Shown: positions 41,850 through 52,439, numbered from the stretch's first letter. The stretch: 64,000 nt of DNA from Ensifer canadensis (GCF_017488845.2 NZ_CP083370.1:682001-746000); one strand, 5' to 3'. Translations and numbers: made by a program. Notes: a model not told the origin generated them from the sequence alone.

Positions 41850-43502
41850 TCAATCGCCGCCGACGGCCGGCGGCACCTCGGGAATATCTCGTCGGATCAC
41901 GGTTGGGCCGGCACCGTGAACACGTTTGCTGTCGTTGTAGAATGCGATGAACTCGGGCGCTGGTAGGGCCTTGGAATAGAGCCAGCCCTGGCCGTATTGC
42001 ACGCCGCGCGCGAGCAGATAGTCCGCCTGCTCCTGTCGTTCGATGCCTTCGGCGACGATGTAGAGGTTCAGCGATTTGGCGATGTCGATGATGTGCGGAG
42101 TAACGGCGCTGGTCGCCGAGACGAGACCCACCGTATCGATAAACGACTTGTCGATCTTCAATGCGTCGAGCGGCAGGTCCTGGATATATTGCAGGCTGGA
42201 ATAGCCGGTGCCGAAATCGTCGATCGCTACCGAATGGCCGAGCCGACGGGCTTCCTCGATCGTTGCGCGGGCGGATTTCACGTCCATGAAACCGCGTTCG
42301 GTCGCCTCGAGCCAGATCTGCTCGGTGAGGACGCCGGAGTTTGCAAGCGCCGCCTGGATAACCGGCAGGACGCGCCCGGACTTGATGTCGTCGGCCGACA
42401 GATTGATGGCGATGTGTAGCGAGCGGTCGGCGACAAGGACCGGCCCGAGATCCTTGATAACCCCGCCGATGACCTGATCGGTAATGGCCTGGATCAGGCC
42501 GCTTTCCTCTGCGAGCGGGATAAAGGTATCGGGCCTGACCAGCGAACCGTCGGGTCTGCGCCAACGGACCAGCGCTTCCGCGCCGACGCAGATGCCGGTC
42601 TTCATCTCGATGAGCGGCTGGTAGTGCACGATGAATTCGCGGCGTTGCACGGCGATCGAGAGTTCGCCGAGCGGCGACAGACGCCGCCGCGACAGCCAGA
42701 AGACGAGGCCGACCATTAGCGCAGCGACGATCGCGCCGAGCGGCAGGAGCAGTAGCCGTTCGCGGCCGAGATCTTTCAGCAGCAACGCCCGTGACGATGT
42801 TGCAATGGCAATCCAGCCGGAGCCGGTCGCGGTGGCAAACAGATTGTCCGCATCGGTGCCGGTCTGCGTATGCTCGATCAGCCGCTTGATCAACGATGCA
42901 TCCGGGTTGTTCAATTCGCTGACGAGGGTGCCGGTATCGCTGGCGATCGCAAGGCGCGTATCCGGGGTGGCGAGCACGTCGACGAGCCGAGCCGGATCGG
43001 TCAGCACGCTGTAGGATCGGTACCGGAATCCCAGCATCGCCCGACCGTTGCTGATCGTCGGATGAACCCGGGCCGACACGCCGATGCCGCTGGCTGTGGT
43101 GAAGTCGACTTGCCCGCGGCCGACGCTCGTTTCCGGCTTGCCCCAGGAGGAGCATTTGAGCGCATCGCCCTCGAAGTAACCGATATCCTCGACGGAGCGC
43201 GTGTTGACAACCAGAGCGCGCATCGCCGCGATATGTTGCTGGGAGCAGGGCGTGAAGCTGAATTGGTCGGCAGACTTGAGCGCGGATGTTGCTTCGCCGA
43301 ACGCCGTATTGGTACGCATGATCGCATATTCGGCAAGGCGGCTGAGGCGGGTCTCCTCTCTGCTGGTGGCGACTGACCAGGAGAGATAGAACGCGGCGAC
43401 GATCGGAAGGATGGCGCCCAGCGCCGCAAGTACACTGGTCACCGCCACAATGTGAGACCGTTCCAAGCCAGACCTCGCAGGTTCAAGAGAAACGCCGTGC
43501 AA
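41850..43502 (-). CDS. cyclic-di-GMP phosphodiesterase, CSS-EAL membrane protein
   Basis: 550 residues. Two membrane helices (about 18-42 and 243-265) bracket a periplasmic CSS-motif domain with Cys in FTPCSQQH and the motif LKCSSWG. The cytoplasmic EAL domain is complete: GAEALVRW (EAL), NLSADD, EATERG, DDFGTGYSSLQYI, KIDKSF and VAEGIERQ. So it should hydrolyse c-di-GMP. In related CSS-EAL proteins the periplasmic cysteines are redox-controlled by the Dsb system. Confidence 0.92.
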   Translation of the reverse strand: MHGVSLEPARSGLERSHIVAVTSVLAALGAILPIVAAFYLSWSVATSREETRLSRLAEYAIMRTNTAFGEATSALKSADQFSFTPCSQQHIAAMRALVVNTRSVEDIGYFEGDALKCSSWGKPETSVGRGQVDFTTASGIGVSARVHPTISNGRAMLGFRYRSYSVLTDPARLVDVLATPDTRLAIASDTGTLVSELNNPDASLIKRLIEHTQTGTDADNLFATATGSGWIAIATSSRALLLKDLGRERLLLLPLGAIVAALMVGLVFWLSRRRLSPLGELSIAVQRREFIVHYQPLIEMKTGICVGAEALVRWRRPDGSLVRPDTFIPLAEESGLIQAITDQVIGGVIKDLGPVLVADRSLHIAINLSADDIKSGRVLPVIQAALANSGVLTEQIWLEATERGFMDVKSARATIEEARRLGHSVAIDDFGTGYSSLQYIQDLPLDALKIDKSFIDTVGLVSATSAVTPHIIDIAKSLNLYIVAEGIERQEQADYLLARGVQYGQGWLYSKALPAPEFIAFYNDSKRVHGAGPTVIRRDIPEVPPAVGGD

Positions 43503-44092
43503 TTCGGTGCATCAGTCAATCAGCGATAACGAACGATCTACAGCGCCGCGCGTCTTGTTAGACGCGCAAAGGTCGCTGTAGCACTTTGAATTACAGCATG
43601 CCACGCCCGGCGGGAAGCATGAAATGGCGCTGAAGCCCCTGAAAATTCAAATGCTTGCCTATCTTCAACTTATCGAGGAAAGGGCGTTGGCCTTCGGTCG
43701 AAGTCGGCATCTGTGCCGCTGCGTATCTTATATCGGAGATACCATCCAATCGCGACGAATTACCAGATACAGCGCGTTTCATGCCATCGATACCACTGGA
43801 TGTTGCTAACAACACTTTAATCGCATGCGCAGGCCGATCGGCGGCGATGACCGGTGTTGTGCGGACGTGTATGCCAAGGCGATGTCGCATCGGATGATTT
43901 TGCCTTGTCGGTCAAACGTGACCACCAATCTCACGAGAAAACTGGAGATTTTCCGGGCATTTGCCGGACTTAACAGCGCATAACGTCGATTTTACCCGAT
44001 TTACCCTTGAGGCGCCTTTACCCTTCTTTTATGTCGGGTGTTCGTTCGTTCGTCGATCAATCAATCAAAGCGCAAAGGAGCTGGCCCGGACG
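43503..44092. other. Intergenic region upstream of the Mrp operon
   Basis: 590 bases between the EAL gene and mrpA. It holds the partial RIME1-like element and a short tract of TTCG and ATCA tetranucleotides (about 44038-44068) just before the ribosome site of mrpA. Short open frames at 43624-43897 have no ribosome site or homology and are not called. Confidence 0.6.
43538..43600 (-). repeat. RIME1-like element, partial, inverted
   Basis: The second palindrome and the beginning of the first (CTACAGCGCCGCGCGTCTTG to GAATTACAGCATG) are intact; the rest is lost. Confidence 0.8.
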
Positions 44093-46453
44093 ATGGATGT
44101 TGCGGCCCTGACATTGCTGGCTCTTGCTCTCCCTTTCGTCGCGGCACTCGTCGCGCCGCTCCTGACCCGACTCCTTGGGCATAACGCGGCCTGGATCCTG
44201 GCGCTTTTTCCTGCCGCGATCGTCCTGCACTTCATGGGCTTTTGGCCGGAAGTCTCTCGTGGCGAAGTCGTCACCGGCGGCTATGAGTGGATTCCGTCGT
44301 TCAATGTCAGTTTCTCCTGGCTGATCGATGGCCTGTCCCTGACCTTCGTGCTTTTGATTGCCGGTATCGGCGCGTTGATCGTGCTCTATTCCGGGGGCTA
44401 CCTGAAGGGCCACCCCCAGCAGGGGCGGTTCTTCTCGTTCATCCTGATGTTCATGGGATCGATGCTCGGGCTCGTCGTGTCCGACAGTTTCCTGATGCTC
44501 TTCGTTTTCTGGGAGCTGACCTCGATCACCTCGTTCCTGCTGATCGGCTTCGACCATTCGCGCGAAGCCGCCCGGCGCGCCGCCCTGCAGGCGTTGGTGG
44601 TCACCGGGGGAGGCGGGCTGTTTCTGCTCGCGGGCCTGTTGATCATCTGGAATGTCACCGGTGTCACCCAGCTTTCGTTGTTGACGTCTTTCGGTCCGGA
44701 GATGCGCGAGAGCCCGTTCTATCTCGCCGCGTTGCTGTTGGTGCTCGGTGGCGCCTTTACCAAGTCTGCCCAGTTTCCGTTCCATTTCTGGCTGCCCAAC
44801 GCGATGGAAGCGCCGACACCCGTTTCGGCCTATCTGCATTCCGCAACGATGGTTAAGGCCGGTGTCTATCTGTTGATGCGCCTCAACCCGGTGCTCGGCG
44901 GAACGCCGGAATGGCAGATGCTGTTGCCGCTCTTCGGCGGCACCACGCTCATCATCGGCGCGGTTCTCGCTTGTCGCCAGACTGACCTGAAGCTGATGCT
45001 CGCCTACACCACCATGGCATCTCTCGGCCTGCTCGTGATGCTGACCGGTCTCGGTTTTCCGCATGCCATCGAGGCGGCGGCGCTCTATCTGGTGGCGCAT
45101 TCGCTGTTCAAGGGCGCGCTGTTCATGGTCGCCGGCATTATCGACCACGAAACCGGCACGCGCGATGTCACAAAGCTCGGCGGACTGCGCTCCGCCATGC
45201 TGCTGACGTTCGTGATCGCACTTGCCGCAGCACTTTCCATGGGCGGCCTGCCGCCGTTTTTCGGTTTCCTCGCCAAGGAGGAGATCTACTACGCGCTGCC
45301 TAGTTTTGACCGGCGCGCGATGGTTTTCGCTTCACTTGCCATCCTCGGCAATGCGCTGATGTTTGCCGTCGCTTTCGCCGTCGCGCTCAAGCCCTTCATC
45401 GGCGCAAAGATCGAAACGCCGAAGTCGCCGCATGAGGCGCCGCTGCTTCTCTGGCTCGGGCCTGCACTCCTGGCTGCCAAGGGACTGTCGGCTGCCCTGT
45501 TGTCCAACCTCACCCACGAGCTTGTGTCGACACCGATGGCGACGGCGATTGCCGGCGAGCCCAGGCAGATCACGATCTCGGCGATCCCCGATATCGGCAT
45601 GCCGCTGGTGTTGTCCTTTGCCACCATCGCTCTGGGCATTGTCTGCTATCTCAACCTCGCCCGCTTGCGTGCCTTCATCGCGACCATCCTGAGTGACATC
45701 GGCTGGGGGCCGGATCGCGGTTTCGATCAGTTCATGCGAAACCTCGTGCGCTTTTCCGTCGCGCTGACCCGCCGGCTGCAGTCAGGTCGCCTTGAAGTCT
45801 ATATGACGGCGACCTTCGTGCTGGTGGCCGCCGTGCTCCTGGGCGCGCCGATCTACTATGGCGAATTGCCGCGCGCACCGTTCTTTGCGGGCGACGTGCC
45901 GCTGCATGAGCTCGCGATCATGGCGATCGCCGTCATCGGGCTCTTCGCTGTCGTTCTCGCCGCCGACCGGCTGACCGCGATCGTCTCGCTCGGCATTCAG
46001 GGCTTTGCAGTCGCCGTCATCTTCCTGCTTTACGGTGCGCCGGATCTCGCCTTTACCCAGTTCATGATCGAGACCCTTTCGGTCGTGGTGCTTGCGCTGG
46101 TGATGACGCGGTTGAGGCTCTCGCCCTCCGATCATCGGCCGCTCGGCCAGAGACTTCCTGATTTCACCATCGCGCTCGCCTGCGGCATCGGTTTCGGGCT
46201 TATGCTGCTGAAGGTGACCGGCGTGCCCTTCGACGCCTCGTTGACCGATTTCTTCAATCTCTATTCGAAGACGGTTGCGCATGGCGCCAATGTCGTCAAC
46301 GTCATCATCGTCGATTTCCGCGGCACTGATACGCTCGGCGAGATTGCCGTCGTCATGGTGACGGGTCTCGCCATCCTGTCTCTCGTTCGCCTCAGGGCCG
46401 GCTCGCTGCGGCGCATCGCCGATAATGACCCGGACGCGGAGGACGGCGCATGA
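44093..46453 (+). CDS. mrpA: Mrp/Pha cation/proton antiporter subunit A
   Basis: 786 residues. NuoL/ND5-like core (about 60-480) with [19 protein letters not shown] and the lysine-bearing [37 protein letters not shown] proton channel, followed by the MrpA-specific C-terminal helices (about 590-770) with [20 protein letters not shown]. In rhizobia the complex is called Pha. It is not fused to MrpB, so this is the seven-gene group. Inner membrane; exchanges Na+ or K+ for H+. AAAGGAG precedes ATG 44093; ends in an ATGA overlap with mrpB. Confidence 0.92.
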   Translation: MDVAALTLLALALPFVAALVAPLLTRLLGHNAAWILALFPAAIVLHFMGFWPEVSRGEVVTGGYEWIPSFNVSFSWLIDGLSLTFVLLIAGIGALIVLYSGGYLKGHPQQGRFFSFILMFMGSMLGLVVSDSFLMLFVFWELTSITSFLLIGFDHSREAARRAALQALVVTGGGGLFLLAGLLIIWNVTGVTQLSLLTSFGPEMRESPFYLAALLLVLGGAFTKSAQFPFHFWLPNAMEAPTPVSAYLHSATMVKAGVYLLMRLNPVLGGTPEWQMLLPLFGGTTLIIGAVLACRQTDLKLMLAYTTMASLGLLVMLTGLGFPHAIEAAALYLVAHSLFKGALFMVAGIIDHETGTRDVTKLGGLRSAMLLTFVIALAAALSMGGLPPFFGFLAKEEIYYALPSFDRRAMVFASLAILGNALMFAVAFAVALKPFIGAKIETPKSPHEAPLLLWLGPALLAAKGLSAALLSNLTHELVSTPMATAIAGEPRQITISAIPDIGMPLVLSFATIALGIVCYLNLARLRAFIATILSDIGWGPDRGFDQFMRNLVRFSVALTRRLQSGRLEVYMTATFVLVAAVLLGAPIYYGELPRAPFFAGDVPLHELAIMAIAVIGLFAVVLAADRLTAIVSLGIQGFAVAVIFLLYGAPDLAFTQFMIETLSVVVLALVMTRLRLSPSDHRPLGQRLPDFTIALACGIGFGLMLLKVTGVPFDASLTDFFNLYSKTVAHGANVVNVIIVDFRGTDTLGEIAVVMVTGLAILSLVRLRAGSLRRIADNDPDAEDGA

Positions 46454-46869
46454 GATCGGTGATCTTCCGTGCCGTTGCGCCGTTTCTGACCAGCCTGATG
46501 GTGCTGTTTTCGATCTTCGTCCTGTTGCGCGGCCACAACGAGCCGGGTGGCGGCTTCATCGGCGGGCTGATCGCCGTGTCGGCGCTGGCGATCTACGGTA
46601 TCGCCTGCGGCGTGGAGACGGTACGTCGCGCCATTTATTTCCATCCGATGGCGATTGCCGGCGCCGGCCTCTTCGCTGCCACCATCGCCGGCCTGATCTC
46701 GATGGCTGCGCGCGTGCCGTTCATGACCGGGCTTTGGATCTATCCTTCCTTGCTTGGCGTGGAGGTGCCGCTGTCGACGGTGATGCTGTTCGATGGTGGC
46801 GTCTATCTCGTCGTCGTCGGCGCCATCAGCTCGATCGCCCTGTCGCTCGAAGAGCGGGGAGGTGAATGA
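46450..46869 (+). CDS. mrpB: Mrp/Pha antiporter subunit B
   Basis: 139 residues, four membrane helices. [41 protein letters not shown] is the MnhB/MrpB signature; [22 protein letters not shown] matches its last helix. Start codon overlaps the mrpA stop (ATGA) and its end overlaps mrpC by four bases, giving tight coupling. Confidence 0.92.
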   Translation: MRSVIFRAVAPFLTSLMVLFSIFVLLRGHNEPGGGFIGGLIAVSALAIYGIACGVETVRRAIYFHPMAIAGAGLFAATIAGLISMAARVPFMTGLWIYPSLLGVEVPLSTVMLFDGGVYLVVVGAISSIALSLEERGGE

Positions 46870-47246
46870 TGGAGGCATGGTTCGCGCTGCTCGTCGGCAT
46901 CTTCTTTACCGTTGCCATCTACCTGTTGCTGTCGAAATACATCATTCGCGTTCTTTTGGGCGTGGCGGTCCTCGGCAATGCCGTCAACCTTTTGATCTTC
47001 ACCGGTGGCCGGTTGACGCGCGGCGTGCCGCCCGTCATTCCGGAGGGCGCCGATACGCTCGCAGGGCCGGCGGCGAATGCGCTGCCGCAGGCTCTCATCC
47101 TGACGGCGATCGTCATCTCCTTCTCTTTCTTTGCTTTCCTGCTGGTCCTGGCCTGGCGCGCCTACGAGGATCTTTCGACCGACAACACCGACGAGATGCG
47201 CGTCGCCGAGCCGGAAGAAGAGCCGGCTCCGCCGCTTGGATACTGA
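46866..47246 (+). CDS. mrpC: Mrp/Pha antiporter subunit C
   Basis: 126 residues. NuoK-like three-helix protein: [33 protein letters not shown] and [27 protein letters not shown]. The acidic C-terminal tail ([13 protein letters not shown]) is cytoplasmic. Coupled to mrpB and to mrpD (gap seven bases). Confidence 0.92.
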   Translation: MMEAWFALLVGIFFTVAIYLLLSKYIIRVLLGVAVLGNAVNLLIFTGGRLTRGVPPVIPEGADTLAGPAANALPQALILTAIVISFSFFAFLLVLAWRAYEDLSTDNTDEMRVAEPEEEPAPPLGY

Positions 47247-47253
47247 CCGACCC

Positions 47254-48816
47254 ATGGCCGTTTCGACTTCACCTCCCGCCGATCTCTCCGCTGCCCTCGT
47301 TCTCGAGCCGGTTGCGGCTGCCGACTGGCTGGTGATCCTTCCGGTTGCCTGGTGCCTGGCGATCGGCGCGCTGCTGGTCATGCTGCGCCGTCCGATCGGC
47401 CTGCACCCGTTCGTCGCGGTGGCCGGGCTTGCCGGTCTGGTGGTGATCGACGGGCTGCTGCTTCAACACGTGATCGCCAGCGGCCCGGTGACGATGGTCA
47501 TGGGGCGCTGGCTGCCGCCTTTCGGGATAGCCTTTACCGTCGATCTGACCGGCGCGCTCTTTGCGCTTGCGGCCTCCATCGTCGCGCTTGCCGGCGGCAT
47601 CTACTCGCTTGCCGATATCAACGACAGCGGCCGGCGATACGGCTTCTATCCCTTCCTGATGCTGTTGATGGCGGGCGTCTCCGGTGCATTTCTGACCGGC
47701 GACGTCTTCAATCTCTATGTCTGGTTCGAGGTGCTGCTGATCTCGTCCTTCGGCCTGATCGTGCTCGGCTCCGAGCGCGAGCAGATCGACGGCGCGGTGA
47801 AATACGGTTTCCTCAACCTCGTCGCGACGACGCTTTTCCTGATCACCACCGGTTATCTCTACGCAAGCTTCGGCACGCTCAACATGGCCGATATTGCCCG
47901 CAAGGCGGAGGGCCTGCGCGGCACCGCGCCGCTGATGACGCTGACGGCCTTGTTCCTTTTGGCCTTCGGCATGAAGGCTGCGGCATTCCCCGTCAATTTC
48001 TGGCTCCCGGCGTCCTATCATACGCCGCGTGTCGTCGTGTCCGCGCTCTTTGCTGGTCTGCTGACCAAGGTCGGGATCTACGCTCTGATCCGTGTGACGG
48101 TGATGCTGTTGCCGTTGGAACGGGAAGAACTCAGTTTCGTCATCGCGGCGGTCGGCGCCCTGACGATGCTGGTCGGTGTGTTCGGGGCGCTGGCGCAGTC
48201 GGATTTCCGTCGCATGCTCGGTTATCTCGTGATCTCCGGCATCGGCTCGATCCTCGCCGGCATCGCCGTTGGCGGGCCGGGTGGCATCGGCGGCGCGATC
48301 TTCTATGCGCTGCATTCGATGCTTGTGATGACGGCGCTTTACTTTGCTTCCGGCGTGGCAGCGAAACTCGGCGGCAGCTTCTCGTTGTCCTCGCTTGCCG
48401 GTCTTTACCGCCGCCATGTCGGTTTCGCTGCGATCAGCCTGATGCTTGCCTTTGCCGTGTCCGGCCTGCCGCCGTTCTCGGGCTTCTGGCCGAAGGTCAT
48501 GCTGGTCAAGGCCGCACTCGACATTGGCGCCTGGTGGCTTGCCGCAGTGCTGCTCGTCACCGGTTTCCTCACGACGATCGCCACCGGTCGTTTCTTCCTG
48601 CTTGCCTATTGGCGGGACACGGCAGACGGGCAGGCGGCAACGGCCGAGACGCAGATCCCGGCCGCCATTCTTCTGCCGCTTGCGGCGCTGACGATGCTGA
48701 CGCTCGCGATCGGCCTTTATCCCGAGCCGCTGCTTGCAACGATCCAGAATGCTGCCGCCGGGCTTTCGGAACCGTCGAGCTATCTGAACTCGGTCTTCCC
48801 GGGAGCCGCCCGATGA
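47254..48816 (+). CDS. mrpD: Mrp/Pha antiporter subunit D
   Basis: 520 residues, NuoN/NuoM-like transporter with about 14 helices. FNLYVWFEVLLISSFGLIVLG holds the helix-5 Glu, and FLLAFGMKAAAFPVNFWLPASYHTPR the helix-7 Lys region of the proton path. ATG 47254 is chosen since the upstream frame overlaps mrpC. Ends in an ATGA overlap with mrpE. Confidence 0.92.
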   Translation: MAVSTSPPADLSAALVLEPVAAADWLVILPVAWCLAIGALLVMLRRPIGLHPFVAVAGLAGLVVIDGLLLQHVIASGPVTMVMGRWLPPFGIAFTVDLTGALFALAASIVALAGGIYSLADINDSGRRYGFYPFLMLLMAGVSGAFLTGDVFNLYVWFEVLLISSFGLIVLGSEREQIDGAVKYGFLNLVATTLFLITTGYLYASFGTLNMADIARKAEGLRGTAPLMTLTALFLLAFGMKAAAFPVNFWLPASYHTPRVVVSALFAGLLTKVGIYALIRVTVMLLPLEREELSFVIAAVGALTMLVGVFGALAQSDFRRMLGYLVISGIGSILAGIAVGGPGGIGGAIFYALHSMLVMTALYFASGVAAKLGGSFSLSSLAGLYRRHVGFAAISLMLAFAVSGLPPFSGFWPKVMLVKAALDIGAWWLAAVLLVTGFLTTIATGRFFLLAYWRDTADGQAATAETQIPAAILLPLAALTMLTLAIGLYPEPLLATIQNAAAGLSEPSSYLNSVFPGAAR

Positions 48817-49289
48817 TCAAGTTCCTTTGGATCAATCTGATCTTCACTGCGATCTGGGCTGCAATCAGCGGCAGTCTCAGCGTGCCGAACCTGTTGCTCG
48901 GCTTTGCAGTCGGCGCGCTATCCCTGTGGCTGATCCGGCGCGAATTGCAGCCTGTTGCCTATCCGGTTCGACCGCTGAAGATCCTGCTGCTGACCGCATT
49001 GTTCTTCAAAGAGCTGGCAGTCTCGGCGACCAAGGTCGCTCTCTTGGTCGTTCAGCCGAAAATGCGGCTGAAGCCGGGCATCTTCTCCTACCCGCTGACG
49101 ATCAAGAGCGACTTCGAGATTGCGTTGCTTGCCAACCTGATCACGCTGACGCCCGGCACGCTTTCGGTCGACGTCTCCGAGGATCGCAAGACCCTCTATG
49201 TGCACGCGCTTGATTGTGCGGACCCCGGTGGCCTCAGGCGCGATCTTGCCAACGGCTTCGAGCGTCGGATCAAGGAGGCCTTCGAATGA
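48813..49289 (+). CDS. mrpE: Mrp/Pha antiporter subunit E
   Basis: 158 residues, [34 protein letters not shown] then [57 protein letters not shown], the MrpE signature (LTPGT). Two to three N-terminal helices and a cytosolic C-terminal domain. Overlaps mrpD and mrpF. Confidence 0.92.
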   Translation: MIKFLWINLIFTAIWAAISGSLSVPNLLLGFAVGALSLWLIRRELQPVAYPVRPLKILLLTALFFKELAVSATKVALLVVQPKMRLKPGIFSYPLTIKSDFEIALLANLITLTPGTLSVDVSEDRKTLYVHALDCADPGGLRRDLANGFERRIKEAFE

Positions 49290-49669
49290 CGATGCCGGAG
49301 CAGATACTCAGCGGCGCCACCGTCTTCGCGCTCGCGCTCTTGTCACTGGCGCTGCTGGTGACCGTGTGGCGCATCATCCGCGGCCCAACACTGCCCGATC
49401 GGGTCCTGGGCCTCGATATGCTCGTGGCGATCGCCATAGGCCTGATTGCGGTCGTTGCCATCCGCACCGGCTTCAATCTCTATATCGATATCGCCATCGC
49501 CCTTGGACTGGTCGGCTTTCTCGCAACCGTCGCCTTTGCCCGCTTTGTTCTGGCGCGCGGTCTCTCGCCGGAGAAGGCGAGCCCGGAGCAGGCTGCGGCC
49601 GGTGCCGGAAAGCGAGGTCGGACGCCGCAGGCGAAAGTTGCCCGACGCAAACGCAAAGGGGGACGCTGA
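49286..49669 (+). CDS. mrpF: Mrp/Pha antiporter subunit F
   Basis: 127 residues. Three helices with the family segment [29 protein letters not shown] (Asp in GPTxPDRxxxLD). MrpF proteins are usually about 90 residues; here a tail of some 35 residues ([11 protein letters not shown]...[20 protein letters not shown]) is strongly basic and likely cytoplasmic. Start overlaps mrpE by four bases. Confidence 0.9.
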   Translation: MTMPEQILSGATVFALALLSLALLVTVWRIIRGPTLPDRVLGLDMLVAIAIGLIAVVAIRTGFNLYIDIAIALGLVGFLATVAFARFVLARGLSPEKASPEQAAAGAGKRGRTPQAKVARRKRKGGR

Positions 49670-49677
49670 TAGAACCG

Positions 49678-50028
49678 ATGTTTGAGGCCATCATTACGCT
49701 TTCTGTTGCTGTCCTGCTTGTCGGCGGCGCCACCTTTTCCCTGCTGGCGGCAATCGGCATCGTGCGCTTTCCCGACCTCTACACCCGCATGCATGCGGCC
49801 TCCAAGGCGGGCACCGTCGGTTCGGGCCTGCTGCTTCTGGCCGCGGGACTGCACTCGCTCGACGTGGCAATATTGTTTCGGGCGCTGGCGGGCTTCTTCT
49901 TCTTCGTACTGACCGCTCCGATTTCTGCCCATCTCTTGGCAAAGGCTGCTCATCAGGCGGGTTACAGGCTGGCGAAACAGTCGGTCATAGATCAGCTTCC
50001 GCAAAAGGAAGAGCCGCGCCGGCATTGA
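49678..50028 (+). CDS. mrpG: Mrp/Pha antiporter subunit G
   Basis: 116 residues, three helices. [39 protein letters not shown] is the MrpG signature. Last gene of the operon; eight bases after mrpF. No intrinsic terminator was recognised after it. Confidence 0.92.
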   Translation: MFEAIITLSVAVLLVGGATFSLLAAIGIVRFPDLYTRMHAASKAGTVGSGLLLLAAGLHSLDVAILFRALAGFFFFVLTAPISAHLLAKAAHQAGYRLAKQSVIDQLPQKEEPRRH

Positions 50029-50433
50029 ACGGCAACGTTTCTGATTTTGTATTTCAGAACATTCCGATAGAGCGCCGCCGCGTCAGCAATTTCGAAATAA
50101 AGTTGCTAGCGGCGGGCAAATTTATGTTTGGAATTTTCGCTGATCAATGTTAATCGAGTAAATGTAAAGTGTCGTTGTGGAAAATACTTAGAGCTGAAAT
50201 TCCAGCTTGAGTTGTGAATATTGGCTGTTGCTTTGAGAGGTTGGTTGTTCCAGCGACTCGGCAATAGGTTTCGTGATCAAAATTCCAACTCTTGATATTG
50301 CGGCAAGAATTTGTCCTTGCTGTACGATTGATGGTCTATCCCAAGGCAGCGAAGGCTTCCCGACGGCATTTGCACGTATTCCTCTCCCTGAAACATGTTT
50401 CGGGCTTGTGCTGTATTCCGATAGGAGAAAGAA
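50029..50433. other. AT-rich intergenic region upstream of mucR
   Basis: 405 bases, clearly more AT-rich than the surrounding coding DNA, with many T-A steps. This suits binding by MucR itself, which is known to prefer AT-rich DNA and to repress its own gene. The minus-strand open frame covering this region and mucR is a shadow. No RNA gene recognised. Confidence 0.6.
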
Positions 50434-50865
50434 ATGACTGAAACAACGCTTGGCGCGAGCCATGAACTTCTGGTTGAGCTGACGGCTGAGATCGTGTCCG
50501 CTTACGTCAGCAACCATGTCGTTCCGGCTGCCGAGCTCTCCACGCTGATCGCCGACGTCCATTTGGCTCTCAACAACACGGCGGCACCTACGCCGGTCGT
50601 GGTCCCCGTTGAAAAACCGAAGCCGGCCGTATCGGTCCGCAAATCCGTGCAGGACGATCAGATCACCTGCCTGGAATGCGGCGGTACCTTCAAGTCGCTG
50701 AAGCGCCACCTGATGACGCATCACAGCCTGTCGCCGGAAGAATATCGCGAGAAGTGGGATCTGCCGACCGACTACCCGATGGTTGCTCCTGCCTATGCCG
50801 AAGCACGTTCGCGGCTCGCCAAGGAAATGGGTCTCGGCCAGCGTCGCAAGCGTCGCGGCAAGTAA
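50434..50865 (+). CDS. mucR: MucR/Ros zinc-finger transcriptional regulator
   Basis: 143 residues, the exact length of sinorhizobial MucR. The Cys2His2 zinc finger uses Cys79, Cys82 and His92 with His96/97 ([19 protein letters not shown]), followed by the basic tail RRKRRGK. The N-terminal half oligomerises. MucR acts as an H-NS-like repressor of exopolysaccharide, motility and quorum-sensing genes and affects symbiosis. AGGAGAAAGAA precedes the ATG. A strong terminator follows. Confidence 0.96.
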   Translation: MTETTLGASHELLVELTAEIVSAYVSNHVVPAAELSTLIADVHLALNNTAAPTPVVVPVEKPKPAVSVRKSVQDDQITCLECGGTFKSLKRHLMTHHSLSPEEYREKWDLPTDYPMVAPAYAEARSRLAKEMGLGQRRKRRGK

Positions 50866-50940
50866 GCTGACCTGCCGCCCATCGCCACGACCGCGCCCTG
50901 CGCCGGTCTGGTTCGAGGGGCGGAGCGTAACTGAACACAC

Positions 50941-50974
50941 AAAGGCCGGGCTGTCGCCCGGCCTTTGTGTTTTT
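50941..50974 (+). terminator. Intrinsic terminator after mucR
   Basis: AAAGGCCGGGC-TGTC-GCCCGGCCTTT, eleven-base perfect stem, followed by GTGTTTTT. Confidence 0.93.
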
Positions 50975-51004
50975 CAGCTTGGGAAAATGTGCCTATTCGC
51001 GACG

Positions 51005-51110
51005 CTACAGCGCCGCGCGTCTTATTAGACGCGCAAAGGTCGCTGTGGCACTTTGAATTGCTGCATGTTCTTATCCTTGAATCGGATACGATTTAAGGAA
51101 ACATGCAGTA
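51005..51110 (-). repeat. RIME1-like mosaic element, full copy, inverted
   Basis: 106 bp, CTACAGCGCC to ACATGCAGTA, in the 356-base gap between mucR and the DnaA-C-like gene. Confidence 0.85.
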
Positions 51111-51221
51111 GGCTGTAGCTGCAACTGGACGCAAAAGGGGCGGGAAAGTGTGCAAAAAATTTCCTTATTCCCCTCCCGAGAAATGGATATATGAATTAAT
51201 TCCTATTGAAGGGGTTTTCAT

Positions 51222-51671
51222 ATGTCCTTTATCGAAGCCGACGGCCGAAACGAATTTTCATCCGGGACGGTCCATCATCTCAAGACGGCCGCGTTGACGG
51301 CAGGGCAGGTTGCTGCAGTGAAGCGCGGGCAGGGCGGCGCGCGTGAGATGTCGACGCGGTTGACCTGCCGCCTCGTGCAAAATCTGACGGCCGAAGCGGT
51401 GCATCTTGCCGCAGACCGGATACCGCTTCTTCGTGATAGGAGACGCGCCAAATGCCATGTGCGCCAGATCGCCATGTATGTCTGCCATGTCGTCCTGCAA
51501 ATATCGCAAGGCGATATCGCCAACGCTTTCGAGCGAGACCGGACGACCGTCCGGCATGCCTGCTCCGTCATCGAGGATCGACGGGATGCTGCCGATTTCG
51601 ATGCGTTCATAGAGACGATCGAGCGCCTGGTGTCATCTGCGTTCACCGCACAAGCGGAGCGGGGTGAATAG
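51222..51671 (+). CDS. DnaA C-terminal-domain-like HTH protein
   Basis: 149 residues. The second half, RQIAMYVCHVVLQISQGDIANAFERDRTTVRHACSVIEDRRD, matches DnaA domain IV, the DnaA-box-binding HTH with the DRTTVRHA basic loop, but there is no AAA+ ATPase. It could bind DnaA-box-like sites without initiating replication, and could be a regulator. The upstream DNA is AT-rich (ATTAATTCCTATTGAAGGGG), likely the promoter with AAGGGG as ribosome site. Confidence 0.8.
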   Translation: MSFIEADGRNEFSSGTVHHLKTAALTAGQVAAVKRGQGGAREMSTRLTCRLVQNLTAEAVHLAADRIPLLRDRRRAKCHVRQIAMYVCHVVLQISQGDIANAFERDRTTVRHACSVIEDRRDAADFDAFIETIERLVSSAFTAQAERGE

Positions 51672-51830
51672 CTGTTCGCCGGGCATTCGGCCGGTAGCGA
51701 TTGGCCGGCACGGATCCTCAGGCATTGTCAGCGTCAAAATGGCTGCGTCGCGCAACGCTTGTGGTGCCGGGCGACGCTCACATTCGCGCAAGTTCGGCGA
51801 TTGTGTGAATGCATGGGGACGGCCGCGATC

Positions 51831-52253
51831 TCAGGCGGCGAGGCGGGTCTCGGCTTCGTTCTTGATCCGCCGGATCATCGAGCGCAGGCCGTTCGCCCGT
51901 TGCGTCGACAGATGTTCGATCAGGCCGATCTTGCTGAAAGTAACGATGGCATCCAGCCTGGAAATCTCGGAGGCACGCTTGCCGGAATAGATCGTAAGCA
52001 CAATGGCGACCAGTCCGCGCACGATGTGGGCGTCGGACTCGCCTTCGAAGAGCAATACCGGATCTTCCGGGTCGCCGGTCGCCTGGGTGGCGAGCCAGAC
52101 CTGGCTGGCGCAGCCTTGCACCTTGTTCTCACTGGTGCGCTTGGCGTCCGGCATCTCGGGCAGGGCCTTGCCGAGTTCGATCACATAGCGGTAGCGATCC
52201 TCCCATTCGTCCAGGAAGGCGAAGTCGTCGATGATCTGGTCAAGCGTGGTCAT
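51831..52253 (-). CDS. sufE: Fe-S cluster sulfur acceptor SufE
   Basis: 140 residues. Sulfur-accepting Cys48 lies in KVQGCASQVWL, the SufE signature; RANGLRSMIRRI matches the last helix. SufE takes sulfur from the SufS desulfurase during Fe-S cluster assembly. The other suf genes are not in the window. Confidence 0.93.
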   Translation of the reverse strand: MTTLDQIIDDFAFLDEWEDRYRYVIELGKALPEMPDAKRTSENKVQGCASQVWLATQATGDPEDPVLLFEGESDAHIVRGLVAIVLTIYSGKRASEISRLDAIVTFSKIGLIEHLSTQRANGLRSMIRRIKNEAETRLAA

Positions 52254-52439
52254 GGTCCGGTCCGTTTGTCGACACCGTCAGGCGGCGCGCTTGTCCGCCC
52301 GAGGTCAGTGCCTCTGCTCCGATCCCCAGCAGTCCTTACGGTGCCGGGATCGTTGTGACCCTCATATAGGTGATGGTAGCACAGATGAGAACCGCGAATT
52401 GCCAACTCGGACGCATCAGAGTTCGATTCGGGCGAGGAT

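Noticed and set aside
43624..43897. Two overlapping open frames of 61-80 codons before the Mrp operon
   Set aside because: No ribosome sites and no conserved-looking protein pattern; treated as chance frames.
47269..48417. 382-codon minus-strand open frame, rich in His, Asp, Glu, Arg and Gln
   Set aside because: Mirror image of mrpD; high-GC DNA often leaves the opposite strand open.
50188..50940. 250-codon minus-strand open frame over mucR and its upstream region
   Set aside because: Antisense shadow of the clearly identified mucR gene; the protein has no motif.
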